A stretch of DNA of 64,000 nt from Micromonospora chokoriensis (GTDB lineage: Bacteria > Actinomycetota > Actinomycetes > Mycobacteriales > Micromonosporaceae), in the NCBI RefSeq assembly GCF_000718555.1, contig NZ_JOAN01000003.1, positions 62,001-126,000 of the forward strand, in the 5' to 3' direction. Shown piece after piece: positions 18,375 to 26,491 of this stretch (position 1 is the stretch's first letter; every line of letters begins with the position of its first letter). The translations under genes and the position numbers were made by a program. The notes beneath the pieces were generated by a model. It saw nothing but the letters and a program-made list of their open reading frames with translations. It did no database searches and had not been told where the DNA came from.

Positions 18375-18380
18375 ATGCTA
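18375..18380 (-). promoter_or_regulatory. -10 hexamer for LCP gene, leaderless type
   Basis: TAGCAT on the minus strand, six bases before the ATG at 18368; no ribosome site is present before that ATG. Confidence 0.45.
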
Positions 18381-18476
18381 CTGATTGCGGGTTACGGTCA
18401 TGTACCCCCGTCCGGCCCATCCGGCTATAGATCCTGGCCCAAAAGACTTTTCCCGCAGACGATTGCCTGAACCTGG

Positions 18477-18482
18477 TATGAA
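18477..18482 (+). promoter_or_regulatory. -10 hexamer for methyltransferase gene, leaderless type
   Basis: TATGAA lies six bases before the GTG at 18489. It is divergent from the LCP promoter about 100 bases away. Confidence 0.45.
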
Positions 18483-18488
18483 GCAGCG

Positions 18489-19322
18489 GTGGACGCCACG
18501 CAGCTGCGCCGAGCCATCGCCCGTACCCCACTCGCACCCGTCGCCGCCTTCCCCAAGCGGCTCGCCCGGGTCGCCCGCCACGACGCCAAGGTGCTGCGCG
18601 CCTCGGCCCGGTGGTTGGTCACCTCCCGGGAACATCACAACTACACCTATGAGCTGACCAAGCTCAGCCGTCACCACCTGGCCTGGTTCGTCAGCGTGGT
18701 CTGCGACATCCCGGTCCAGCAGGTCCGTGGTTACGTTGCCGAAATCGAGTCCGACGACGTGCTACGGCAACACATCGAGCAGGCCACCGCCCGGGCCGCC
18801 CGTCGCGGCCTGGCCGACAAGAAAGTCCGCTATGCCCGACGCGTCGGCTGGTACGCGATCGTCCGAGCCACCCATCCCGCACACGTGGTGGAGACCGGCG
18901 TGGACAAGGGGTTGGGCACCTGCGTCCTCGCCGCCGCGCTGCTGCGCAACGCACAGGAGGGGCACCCGGGCCGGGTCACCTCGCTGGACATCAACCCCGA
19001 GGCCGGCTACCTCGCCCAGGTCGCTCCGTGGTCGGAGGTCGTGGACCTGGTGATCGGCGACTCGATTGCCTCGATCGGCGCACTGGACCGCCCGGTCGAC
19101 CTGTTCCTGCACGACAGCGACCACAGCCGGGCCCACGAGAAGCGTGAGTTCGACGCGGTGGAGCCGAAGCTCGCCCCCGGCGCGATCCTGCTCACCGACA
19201 ACGTCACAAGCACCAACGTGCTCGCCGAGCACGCCGAACGCACCGGACGGCGCTTCCTCGCCTACCGGGAGAGCCCCGCCAACCACTGGTACCCGGGCGA
19301 CGGAATCGGCGTGGCATGGTGA
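18489..19322 (+). CDS. Class I SAM-dependent methyltransferase
   Basis: 277 residues. The Rossmann core is visible: VVETGVDKGLGTCVLAAALL (motif I region), VTSLDINPEAGYL (acidic end of strand 2) and VDLFLHDSDHSRAHEKREF, which is typical of the Methyltransf_24 / cephalosporin-hydroxylase-like group. The N-terminal 100 residues are basic and helical. Substrate unknown; sugar O-methyltransferases of this type occur in polysaccharide clusters, so O-methylation of the neighbouring polymer is possible. Start GTG at 18489 supported by the -10 spacing. Followed after four bases by the MOSC gene. Confidence 0.8.
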   Translation: MDATQLRRAIARTPLAPVAAFPKRLARVARHDAKVLRASARWLVTSREHHNYTYELTKLSRHHLAWFVSVVCDIPVQQVRGYVAEIESDDVLRQHIEQATARAARRGLADKKVRYARRVGWYAIVRATHPAHVVETGVDKGLGTCVLAAALLRNAQEGHPGRVTSLDINPEAGYLAQVAPWSEVVDLVIGDSIASIGALDRPVDLFLHDSDHSRAHEKREFDAVEPKLAPGAILLTDNVTSTNVLAEHAERTGRRFLAYRESPANHWYPGDGIGVAW

Positions 19323-19326
19323 CCAG

Positions 19327-20145
19327 GTGCGGCTGACCTCGATTCACACGTACCCCATCAAGGGTTGTCACCGGCTCGACCACGACGGCGCGTTCGTGCA
19401 TCCGTGGGGCCTGGCCGGCGACCGGCGCTGGATGGTCGTGGACGCCGACGGCGTCGGCGTCACCCAGCGGGAGACGACCCGGCTGGTCGGCCTGCGCGCC
19501 TCTGTGCGCCCCGGCGGCCTGTCGCTGCGCGCCGACGGGCAGCCCGACCTCGACGTGCCGGAGCCGGCCGGCGGTGAACCAATCGGGGTGCGTACCTTCC
19601 GCAGCCGCAAGTTTCCCGTCCCCGCGCTGCCGGCCGGTCCGGCGGCCGACGAGTGGCTCGGCACCCTGCTCGGCCGGCCGGTCCGGCTGGTCTGGCTGGC
19701 CCAGCCGACTCGCCACCTGGCCGCCGGGGACCGCGAACACGACACCGGCGACCAGGTCAGTTTCGCCGACGCCTACCCGCTGCTGCTGGCGAACGCCGCT
19801 TCCCTCGATGCCCTCAACGACTGGCTGGCCGACGCGGGGGAGGAGCCGGTACCGATGACCCGCTTCCGGCCCAACCTGGTCGTCGCCGGTGCGCCGGCCT
19901 GGGCCGAGGACGACTGGGTCGGCCGGCCGCTGCGCATCGGCGACCGGCGGTTTCGCGCCGCCGGGCCGTGCGAACGCTGCGTGGTGACCACCACCGACCA
20001 GGAGACCGGGGTACGCACGAAGGAGCCGCTGCGCACCCTTGGCCGCCACCGCAACGTCAAGCAGAAACTCCTCTTCGGACTGAACCTGGTGCCACTCGAC
20101 AGCGGGCTGATCACAGTGGACGCCCCGATCGTCGTCGCGCCCTGA
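19327..20145 (+). CDS. MOSC domain protein (YcbX-like)
   Basis: 272 residues: N-terminal MOSC_N beta-barrel domain (IHTYPIKGCHRL, GLAGDRRWMVVDADG) and C-terminal MOSC domain ending in GPCERCVVTTTDQETG, which holds the conserved cysteine used for persulfide or cofactor binding. Such proteins act in molybdenum-cofactor-dependent reduction, for example of N-hydroxylated compounds. No 2Fe-2S domain is fused. The GTG at 19327 is used because longer starts would run deep into the upstream methyltransferase. Confidence 0.85.
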   Translation: MRLTSIHTYPIKGCHRLDHDGAFVHPWGLAGDRRWMVVDADGVGVTQRETTRLVGLRASVRPGGLSLRADGQPDLDVPEPAGGEPIGVRTFRSRKFPVPALPAGPAADEWLGTLLGRPVRLVWLAQPTRHLAAGDREHDTGDQVSFADAYPLLLANAASLDALNDWLADAGEEPVPMTRFRPNLVVAGAPAWAEDDWVGRPLRIGDRRFRAAGPCERCVVTTTDQETGVRTKEPLRTLGRHRNVKQKLLFGLNLVPLDSGLITVDAPIVVAP

Positions 20146-20256
20146 CCGCGGCGGCCGTCCGGCAATCGGCGCCCTCCGGTCACCGTCCGTCGACGCTGTC
20201 TTAGCTTTGGCTTAGCCCGCTTGTCGGCACGCGTCCGGTCCGGCAGCATCGCCGTC

Positions 20257-21243
20257 GTGACGGACGGAAGCGCTGTCGACATCAACATCGACCTGGACCA
20301 TCCGCCAGCGGAACGGCCCGCGCCGTCGTCCGGTGCGAAGCCCTGGCTGGTCGCCACCGGCGTCACGGTCCTCGCGGCGACGCTCGGGCTCACCCTCACC
20401 CTGCGCTCCGGCTCCACCCCGGCCTGCGCCGCCGGTCGACCGCTCGCCGCCGCCCCACCCACCGGCAACGCCACGCAGAGCGGCAAGGCGACCTTCTACG
20501 ACTCGAACGGCGCCGGCGGCAACTGCTCGAACCCGGCTGCCCCGGCCAACCGGCTCTACGTCGCGCTCGGCCCGACGGAGTACTCCGCCGGCGCCGCCTG
20601 CGGCGGATTCCTCGACGTGATCGGCCCGAAGGGCACCGTCCGGGTGCTCATCATGGACCAGTGCCCGGAGTGCGCTCCCGGCCACCTCGACCTGTCCCGC
20701 GAAGCGTTCGCCCGGATCGCCGAACCGGTCCAGGGTCAGGTCCCGGTCACCTACCGCGCGGTGGTCAACCCGCCGCTGCCCGGACCACTCACCTTCCGGA
20801 TCAAGGAGGGCGCGTCGCAGTGGTGGTTCGCCGTCCGGGTCGGCAACCACGGCAACCCGCTGCGTTCCGTCGAGGTCCGGCAGGGTGACAGCGGTCCGTG
20901 GCAGTCGGCCGCCCGGCAGGACTACAACTACTGGCTGATCGCCTCCGGCGCTGGGCCGGGCCCGTTCAATCTGCGGGTCAGCGACGTGTACGGAAACCGG
21001 GTCACCGCCGGCGGCATCCGAATGGCACCGGGCCAGGTGCAGAACAGCACGGTCCGGATGTACCTACCCGGCGGCGCGGCGGCCCCACGGGTGTCCGCGT
21101 CGGCCCGACCGCCCGCCAGCCGACCCGTCGGCACGCCGACTCCGGCTCGCCGCCCGGTCGAGGTGGCGAGAGCGAGCGCGCCGGCCACCGACGCGCCGAA
21201 CACCAGCTCGACCAGGTCGAACGCCCGTTGGTGCGCCGGCTGA
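20257..21243 (+). CDS. Secreted expansin-like protein (DPBB plus CBM63-type domain)
   Basis: 328 residues from GTG 20257 (a TTG at 20221 is an alternative). An N-terminal helix at about 32-52 acts as signal anchor or signal peptide. It is followed by a double-psi beta-barrel with SGKATFYDSNGAGGNCS, AACGGFLDVIGPKG, IMDQCPECAPGHLDLS (conserved aspartate region of bacterial expansins), then a CBM63-like beta domain (about 180-275: NPPLPGPLTFRIKEGASQWW). The tail is Pro/Ala/Arg-rich. Bacterial expansins loosen cellulose or peptidoglycan-polysaccharide networks without hydrolysis. Confidence 0.85.
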   Translation: MTDGSAVDINIDLDHPPAERPAPSSGAKPWLVATGVTVLAATLGLTLTLRSGSTPACAAGRPLAAAPPTGNATQSGKATFYDSNGAGGNCSNPAAPANRLYVALGPTEYSAGAACGGFLDVIGPKGTVRVLIMDQCPECAPGHLDLSREAFARIAEPVQGQVPVTYRAVVNPPLPGPLTFRIKEGASQWWFAVRVGNHGNPLRSVEVRQGDSGPWQSAARQDYNYWLIASGAGPGPFNLRVSDVYGNRVTAGGIRMAPGQVQNSTVRMYLPGGAAAPRVSASARPPASRPVGTPTPARRPVEVARASAPATDAPNTSSTRSNARWCAG

Positions 21244-21247
21244 GCGC

Positions 21248-21778
21248 TCAGTCGGCGAGATCGAGCCACATTAGAATCTCGTCCCGGTCGTCATCGGGGG
21301 CCACCCGCAACGCGCCCGGCAGCCGGCCAATCTCCCGATATCCGAGGCGGCCGTAGAACTTGTCCAACCCCAGCCCGTCGCGCACCGTGACGTGCAGCGC
21401 CTCGTGGCCGAACTCCCTGCCCAGCCGGGCGGCCTCCGTCATCAGCGCCGAGCCGTAACCGGTGCCCTGGGTGCCGGGGTGGACCATCACCCGCTTCAAC
21501 ACACACCAGTGCGCCTTGAGTGGGAACCGGTTGTCACTGAAGATCAACATGGCCACCAGTCGGTCGCCGGAGTAGCCGACCAGCAGCCGATCCGGTCCGT
21601 CGGCGATGCCGGCGAAGGTCGGGTCGGCGATGACCTGAACGTCGGCGGCGGTAACCGGTGGCACGAAGCCGACCGCGCCGCCGGCGTTGCTGACGACTAC
21701 CCAGAGGTCGACGATCTCGGCGCGTAACTGCGGGGTCAGGTCGGGGTCGAGGACGAAGCGCAGACTCACGCCCGCCAT
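21248..21778 (-). CDS. GNAT family N-acetyltransferase
   Basis: 176 residues. Acetyl-CoA binding signature VMVHPGTQGTGYGSALMTEA near residue 110, followed by LHVTVRDGLGLDKFYGRLGY typical of GNAT strand 5 and helix 4. The frame is open into the tRNA-Leu gene, so the start is placed at ATG 21778 (or GTG 21769). Substrate unknown. Convergent with the expansin gene, four bases apart. Confidence 0.85.
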   Translation of the reverse strand: MAGVSLRFVLDPDLTPQLRAEIVDLWVVVSNAGGAVGFVPPVTAADVQVIADPTFAGIADGPDRLLVGYSGDRLVAMLIFSDNRFPLKAHWCVLKRVMVHPGTQGTGYGSALMTEAARLGREFGHEALHVTVRDGLGLDKFYGRLGYREIGRLPGALRVAPDDDRDEILMWLDLAD

Positions 21779-21850
21779 CCTGACCCGACGACCGGGCCCG
21801 CGACCCACGACAGTGACGCGCCCGACAACCGCGCGTTCTGTGTTGACCTG

Positions 21851-21933
21851 TGCGGGAGAGGGGATTCGAACCCCTACGCCCTTTCGGACAATAGGACCTA
21901 AACCTATCGCGGCTGCCATTACGCCACTCCCGC
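21851..21933 (-). tRNA. tRNA-Leu (anticodon UAG)
   Basis: Minus-strand sequence folds as a class II tRNA: acceptor GCGGGAG pairs with CTCCCGC, anticodon stem ATAGG/CCTAT encloses loop TTTAGGT with anticodon TAG, a long variable arm (TGTCCGAAAGGGCG) follows, and the T arm is GGGGTTCGAATCCCC. Discriminator A. The 3' CCA is not encoded. Confidence 0.95.
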
Positions 21934-22026
21934 CAACTCGCTGAGTCTAGAGCGTCTGGCTTCAGCGGTGTTGAGCCCGGCCTCCTGAGAATGGTGGAGA
22001 CCGCATCACCTCGGTGATGTTGCGGG

Positions 22027-22503
22027 TTAGTCCAGGCCGAGGTCGCGGCGGAGCTTGGCGACGTGCCCGGTGGCCTTGACGTTGTAGAGCGCCCGTTCGA
22101 TCTTGCCGTCGGGGTCGATCACGAACGTCGAGCGGATCACGCCGGTGACGGTCTTGCCGTACAGCTGCTTTTCGCCGTACGCGCCGTACGCGATCAGCAC
22201 CGCCTTGTCCGGGTCCGACACCAGCGGGAAGGTGATCGCGTCGCGCTCGCGGAACTTCGCCAGCTTCTCCGGCTTGTCGGGGGAGATGCCGACGACCTCG
22301 TAGCCGGCGGCCTGGAGCGAGGCGAGCGAGTCGCGGAAGTCGCAGGCCTGCTTGGTGCAGCCGGGGGTCATCGCGGCCGGGTAGGCGTACAGGACGACCT
22401 TGCGACCCCGTAGGTCGGCGAGGGAGAGCTGGTCGCCGGTGTCGGTGGCGAGGGTGAACTCGGGCGCGGGATCACCGGGGGAGAGACGGTCGGGCGCGGT
22501 CAT
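22027..22503 (-). CDS. bcp: Bcp/PrxQ-type thioredoxin-dependent peroxiredoxin
   Basis: 158 residues, full family length. Peroxidatic Cys49 and resolving Cys54 sit in TPGCTKQACDFRD, the two-cysteine spacing of Bcp. Reduces hydrogen peroxide and organic hydroperoxides with thioredoxin. LAKFRERDAITFPLVSDPD and VIRSTFVIDPDGKI complete the fold. The ATG at 22503 has a TAGGGT hexamer six bases upstream. A short hairpin (about 22001-22023) beyond its stop may terminate it. Confidence 0.93.
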   Translation of the reverse strand: MTAPDRLSPGDPAPEFTLATDTGDQLSLADLRGRKVVLYAYPAAMTPGCTKQACDFRDSLASLQAAGYEVVGISPDKPEKLAKFRERDAITFPLVSDPDKAVLIAYGAYGEKQLYGKTVTGVIRSTFVIDPDGKIERALYNVKATGHVAKLRRDLGLD

Positions 22504-22509
22504 GGCCCG

Positions 22510-22515
22510 ACCCTA
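22510..22515 (-). promoter_or_regulatory. -10 hexamer for bcp, leaderless type
   Basis: TAGGGT on the minus strand, six bases before the ATG at 22503. The same hexamer and spacing precede the GT87 gene at 33504. Confidence 0.45.
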
Positions 22516-22614
22516 CCGCCGCCCCGGCGAGCATCGCCGCCAGCGAGGCACCCGGCGTGTGCGGAGACCAGCGACCTGACCCTCATTGCCGGTGGAAAGG
22601 TGATCAAGGCCATC

Positions 22615-22641
22615 CGTTGTTGCCAGACTCTGGCAACAACG
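22615..22641. promoter_or_regulatory. Palindromic operator upstream of Ni/Co transporter (Nur-box-like)
   Basis: Two perfect 13-base arms, CGTTGTTGCCAGA and its complement, flank a single C. The core has the form TTGC-N9-GCAA, the spacing described for the nickel-responsive Fur-family regulator Nur of Streptomyces (TTGCAA-N5-TTGCAA). It lies about 80 bases before the cbiM start. A perfect palindrome here suggests a homodimeric metal-sensing repressor; the identity of the regulator is inference. Confidence 0.7.
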
Positions 22642-22719
22642 ATGCTTGGGAAATAGGCTGACCCACGCCGGCCCGGTCGGGCCCGCTGACGCGTGGGAGG
22701 TCGCGTGGAGACACTGGCG

Positions 22720-23421
22720 ATGCACATTTCAAACGGGATCATCGATGGCCCCGTGGCAGCGGTCTTCGCTGCGCTCGCTCTCGCCGCGCTCACCGTCTGC
22801 GTCCTGCGCGGTCGGCGCGACCTGGACGACCGGCTGGCCCCGATGGCGGGCCTGGTGGCGGCGTTCATCTTCGCCGTCCAGATGCTGAACTTCCCGATCT
22901 TCACGGCCGGTGTCAGTGGCCACCTGCTCGGTGGTGCGCTCGCCGCCATGCTGGTTGGCCCGTGGGTCGGCGCGCTCTGCGTGGCCGTGGTGCTGGTCGT
23001 GCAGGCACTGATCTTCGGTGACGGCGGTGTGGCGATGCTCGGCCTCAACATCACGAACATGGCGCTGCTCGGCACCGCTGTGGCGTACGTGCTGATCGCG
23101 GTGCTGTTGCGGGTGCTGCCCCGTACGCGGGCCGGTCTGGCCGTGACCGCCTTCGTCGCTGCGATGATCAGCGTGGTGGTCGCGTCGCAGGGCTTCGTCC
23201 TGGAGTACTGGCTCGGCGGCACCACCGACCTGGGCAACAACCTCGGTGGCCTGGCCGGCACGATGGCCGGCGTGCACCTGCTGATCGGCATCGGTGAGGG
23301 CCTGATCACCGCCACCACCGTGCTCACCGTCGCGAAGGTACGCCCCGACCTGGTGTACGCGCTGCGTTCCCTGCCTACGCCCGTCGCCCCTGCCGTCCCG
23401 GTCGCCGGAGGTGCCCGATGA
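22720..23421 (+). CDS. cbiM: Nickel/cobalt ECF transporter substrate-specific subunit (CbiM/NikM)
   Basis: 233 residues, about seven helices. The start is set at ATG 22720 because the family needs Met1-His2 at the mature N-terminus as metal ligands: the protein begins MHISNGIIDG. Other motifs are NFPIFTAGVSGHLLGGALAA and LNITNMALLGT. A GTG at 22705 with a closer ribosome site would add five residues. It captures Ni2+ or Co2+ for the energy-coupling module encoded downstream. The absence of a cobalamin riboswitch and the presence of a Nur-like box favour nickel. Confidence 0.9.
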   Translation: MHISNGIIDGPVAAVFAALALAALTVCVLRGRRDLDDRLAPMAGLVAAFIFAVQMLNFPIFTAGVSGHLLGGALAAMLVGPWVGALCVAVVLVVQALIFGDGGVAMLGLNITNMALLGTAVAYVLIAVLLRVLPRTRAGLAVTAFVAAMISVVVASQGFVLEYWLGGTTDLGNNLGGLAGTMAGVHLLIGIGEGLITATTVLTVAKVRPDLVYALRSLPTPVAPAVPVAGGAR

Positions 23422-23855
23422 AGAACCGATCCTGGGCCTTCCTGGCCGGCGGCCTGCTGGTCGCCCTGCTGTTGGCCGGTGTGGTGAGCAACTACGCCTC
23501 GTCCCACCCGGACGGGCTGGACTCGTCCCTGCTCAAGGGCTGCACCGTCGACGCCGACGACAACATCGTCGGGGGAAGCTGCCCGGCCCAGCAGGCCCGT
23601 GACCACGAGTTGGCCGACAGCCCGCTCGCCGACTACGGCGTACGGGGCGTGCAGAACAGCTTCGTCTCCACCGGCCTCTCCGGGGTGCTCGGGGTGCTTG
23701 TCACCTTCGCGATCGGCGCTGGCGGGTTCTGGCTGCTGCGCCGTCGAGACACCACGCCGACCGACGGCAGCACGCCGATCGACGGCACCACGCCCGCCGA
23801 GGGCGACGCCGCGACGTCCACCGACGAGCGGCGTCACGCCGACGCCAACGGCTGA
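23418..23855 (+). CDS. cbiN: CbiN/NikN-like PDGLE-domain subunit
   Basis: 145 residues with two helices (about 7-24 and 82-100) and the SHPDGLDSS motif of the PDGLE/NikN domain between them. It forms part of the substrate-binding unit of Ni/Co ECF transporters. A Thr/Pro/Asp-rich cytoplasmic tail is extra. ATG overlaps the cbiM stop as ATGA. Confidence 0.85.
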   Translation: MKNRSWAFLAGGLLVALLLAGVVSNYASSHPDGLDSSLLKGCTVDADDNIVGGSCPAQQARDHELADSPLADYGVRGVQNSFVSTGLSGVLGVLVTFAIGAGGFWLLRRRDTTPTDGSTPIDGTTPAEGDAATSTDERRHADANG

Positions 23856-23869
23856 GCGGGGGTACGCGG

Positions 23870-24640
23870 ATGGGAGCCGGTCACGGGCACGTGCTGTACC
23901 GCGAGTCGGACTCGCCGGTGCACCGGCTCCCGCCCGAGGTGAAGATCGCGGCGATGGTGGTCTTCACCATCGCCGTGGTGGCCACCCCACGCGAGGCGTT
24001 CTGGGCCTTCGGCGCGTACGCCCTGCTGGTGGCCGTGGTGGCGGCGCTGGCCCGGGTGGGGCCGCGGTGGTTGCTCAGCCGGGCGTTGATCGAGGTGCCG
24101 TTCGTGGTGTTCGCCGTCGCCCTGCCGTTCCTCGGCAGCGGCGACCGGGTCGAGGTGCTGGGCCTGAGCCTGTCCGTGGACGGGCTGCACGGCGCGTGGA
24201 ACATCCTGGCCAAGGGCACCCTGGGGGTGCTCGTCTCGCTGCTGCTCGCCGGGACCACCACCACCCGGGACCTGATCGTGGGGCTGGACCGGCTGCACTG
24301 CCCGCAGGTGCTCACCCAGATCGCCACGTTCATGCTGCGCTATCTCGACGTGTTGGTCGGTGAGGCGCGGCGGATGCGGGTGGCCCGGATCTCCCGGGGT
24401 GACGACCCGCGCTTCCTGTGGCAGTTGCGCGGCTTCGCCGCCGGGATCGGGGCGTTGTTCCTGCGCGCCTTCGAGCGCGGTGAGCGGGTCTATCTGGCGA
24501 TGTTGTCGAGGGGTTACACCGGGCGGATGCCCGCCGTGTGGCAGGGCGAGGGTGCGGCGAGCGTCGGCCAGTGGCTGGTCGCGGCGACCGTGCCGGTGTT
24601 GGCGGCCTCCATCGCCGCCACCGCCGTCGTGCTGTCATGA
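23870..24640 (+). CDS. cbiQ: ECF transporter T component (CbiQ)
   Basis: 256 residues, five or six helices. T-component signatures are present: SPVHRLPPEVKI at the N-terminus and the two coupling-helix Ala-Arg-Gly type motifs EARRMRVARISRGD and FERGERVYLAMLSRGY. It links the substrate-binding subunits to the ATPase. Follows cbiN by 14 bases. Confidence 0.92.
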   Translation: MGAGHGHVLYRESDSPVHRLPPEVKIAAMVVFTIAVVATPREAFWAFGAYALLVAVVAALARVGPRWLLSRALIEVPFVVFAVALPFLGSGDRVEVLGLSLSVDGLHGAWNILAKGTLGVLVSLLLAGTTTTRDLIVGLDRLHCPQVLTQIATFMLRYLDVLVGEARRMRVARISRGDDPRFLWQLRGFAAGIGALFLRAFERGERVYLAMLSRGYTGRMPAVWQGEGAASVGQWLVAATVPVLAASIAATAVVLS

Positions 24641-25395
24641 TCGGTGTCGTGCAGACCGCTGTCTCGCTGGACGTTCGGGGTGTTCGCTACGCGTACCCGG
24701 ACGGGCACGTCGCCCTGCACGGGGTGGACCTGACCGTGCCGCGCGGCGACCGGGTGGCGCTGCTCGGGCCCAACGGGGCCGGGAAGACCACGCTGGTGCT
24801 GCACCTCAACGGCATCCTCACCCCGACCGAGGGCAGCGTCAGCGTCGGCGGGCTGACGGTCACGCCGGATCGGGCCACCCTGGCCGAGGTACGTCGCCGG
24901 GTGGGCATCGTCTTCCAGGACCCGGACGATCAGCTGTTCCTGCCGACGGTGGCGGAGGACGTGGCGTTCGGGCCGGCGAACCTGGGTCTGCGTGGGGCCG
25001 AGTTGGCCGCCCGGGTGGACGAGGCGCTCGCGGCGGTGGGGATGGGTGAGCACCGGGACCGGGCGCCGCAGCACCTGTCGTTCGGGCAGCGTCGCCGGGT
25101 GGCGGTGGCCACCGTGCTCGCCATGCACCCGGAGATCCTGGTGCTCGACGAGCCGTCGTCGAACCTGGACCCGGCGGCCCGTCGTGAGCTGGCCGAGATC
25201 CTGCGCGACCTGCCGGTGACCCTGTTGATGGTCACGCACGACCTGCCGTACGCGGCGGAGCTGTGTGAGCGCTCGGTGATCCTCGACGGCGGCCGGATCG
25301 TCGCCGACGCCCCCACCCCCACCCTGCTGCGTGACGCGGCCCTGCTGGCCCGCCACCGCCTGGAGCTGCCCTACGGCTTCACCCCGCCGTCGTAG
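24637..25395 (+). CDS. cbiO: ECF transporter ATPase (CbiO)
   Basis: 252 residues. Walker A GPNGAGKTT (about 45-53), Q-loop FQDPDDQLF, signature LSFGQRRR (a known variant of LSGGQ in this family), Walker B ILVLDEPSS and H-loop MVTHD are all present. It hydrolyses ATP to drive Ni/Co uptake. ATG overlaps the cbiQ stop as ATGA; the end overlaps the convergent membrane-protein gene by 17 bases. Confidence 0.94.
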   Translation: MIGVVQTAVSLDVRGVRYAYPDGHVALHGVDLTVPRGDRVALLGPNGAGKTTLVLHLNGILTPTEGSVSVGGLTVTPDRATLAEVRRRVGIVFQDPDDQLFLPTVAEDVAFGPANLGLRGAELAARVDEALAAVGMGEHRDRAPQHLSFGQRRRVAVATVLAMHPEILVLDEPSSNLDPAARRELAEILRDLPVTLLMVTHDLPYAAELCERSVILDGGRIVADAPTPTLLRDAALLARHRLELPYGFTPPS

Positions 25396-26491
25396 ACCCA
25401 CTCGTCGCGGTCTCGACCGGCGGCGCGGCTGTGGCGGCGCGGGAGGCGGCGTGCAGCCGCAGGATGCCGGCGAATGTCGCGCCGGTGCCGGTGATCAGGA
25501 ACATCGCCACCAGCACGCGGGCGGCCTCGGGCGACCAGGGCACGGGGGCGATGGCGCGGCCGAACACGGCGGCGTTCGCCGCTCCGGCGAAGAGCGCCAG
25601 GCAGGCCCCGGCCAGCGCGACCACGAAGTCGGCGGCCGGGCGGCGGCTCAGCGCGTACCAACCGGCGGCGATCGCGCCGAGGCCGGTGAGCAGCGACCAG
25701 ATCTGCCCGGACAGCAGCCCGACCAGCACCCCGCCCACGCCCTGCGCGCCCGCGTCCAGTTCCCGCCCCACCGGGTAGACGACGGCCAGCGCGCCGCCGA
25801 CGATCAGCAACGCGCCCAGCGCGGAGAGCGCGCGGGCACCGGCCGGGGCGGTGGCGGCGACCAGGCCGAGCGCGCCTACCGCGAGCAGCCCCACGATGCT
25901 CACCGCCCACCAGGTGTACGCGTCGGGTGGCGGCACCCAGTCCAGCGTGCCGCCGATCAGCACCGGGTCGGCGCCGTCGCGCAGCGGGATCGTCCAGTCC
26001 CGGACCCGGTGCTCGCGGTCCGGTGCGGCGCGTACCGCCGCCGGTGGCGCCGACTCCTGCCACAGCGCGCGCTGGTCGTGCCACCGCGCCGTGCTGCCGT
26101 CGGCGATCTTCCGCCAGGACGGTGCGGCGGCCGGGTCGGCCTCGGCCGGGAGCGCGGTGTCCCCGGTGATGGTGCGGTTCAGGTAGGTGGCGGGGGAGTG
26201 GCTGTTCTCGAAGACCCCGTCCGGGCCGACGCGCAGGTAGGGCTCGCCGGAGTAGCCGATGACCTCGATGGCGTGGCCGGTGCGGTTGGTCAGCTCCAGC
26301 CGGGCGCCCGCCTCGATGACGCGTACCTCCAGCCCTGGCCGCGCCGGTGCGACCCCGGTGGTCCGGGTGCGGTAGTCGGTGCCGTCCGGAGCGTCCGCGC
26401 CGTGCGCGGCGGCGGGCGCCGCGCTGATCAGGGTCACCAGGGCGGCCGCGGCGGCGACCAGGCCGGCGCGGGCCAGCAGGGTACGGATCAC
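25379..26491 (-). CDS. Exported multi-pass membrane protein, unknown
   Basis: 370 residues from GTG 26491, overlapping the upstream stop by four bases. A signal peptide (LLARAGLVAAAAALVTLISA, then APAAAHGAD) leads to an extracytoplasmic beta-rich domain of about 150 residues (LEVRVIEAGARLELTNRTGH), then five helices from about residue 180. Mature N-terminus would start close to a histidine, as in the copper protein YcnI next door. Last gene of the sigma-MauE-DsbA operon. I do not recognise the family. Confidence 0.75.
   Translation of the reverse strand: MIRTLLARAGLVAAAAALVTLISAAPAAAHGADAPDGTDYRTRTTGVAPARPGLEVRVIEAGARLELTNRTGHAIEVIGYSGEPYLRVGPDGVFENSHSPATYLNRTITGDTALPAEADPAAAPSWRKIADGSTARWHDQRALWQESAPPAAVRAAPDREHRVRDWTIPLRDGADPVLIGGTLDWVPPPDAYTWWAVSIVGLLAVGALGLVAATAPAGARALSALGALLIVGGALAVVYPVGRELDAGAQGVGGVLVGLLSGQIWSLLTGLGAIAAGWYALSRRPAADFVVALAGACLALFAGAANAAVFGRAIAPVPWSPEAARVLVAMFLITGTGATFAGILRLHAASRAATAAPPVETATSGSTTAG

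Noticed and set aside
22504..22719. Possible cobalamin riboswitch upstream of cbiM
   Set aside because: No GCCACTG-type B12 box or matching fold was seen; the palindrome explains the conserved-looking block better.
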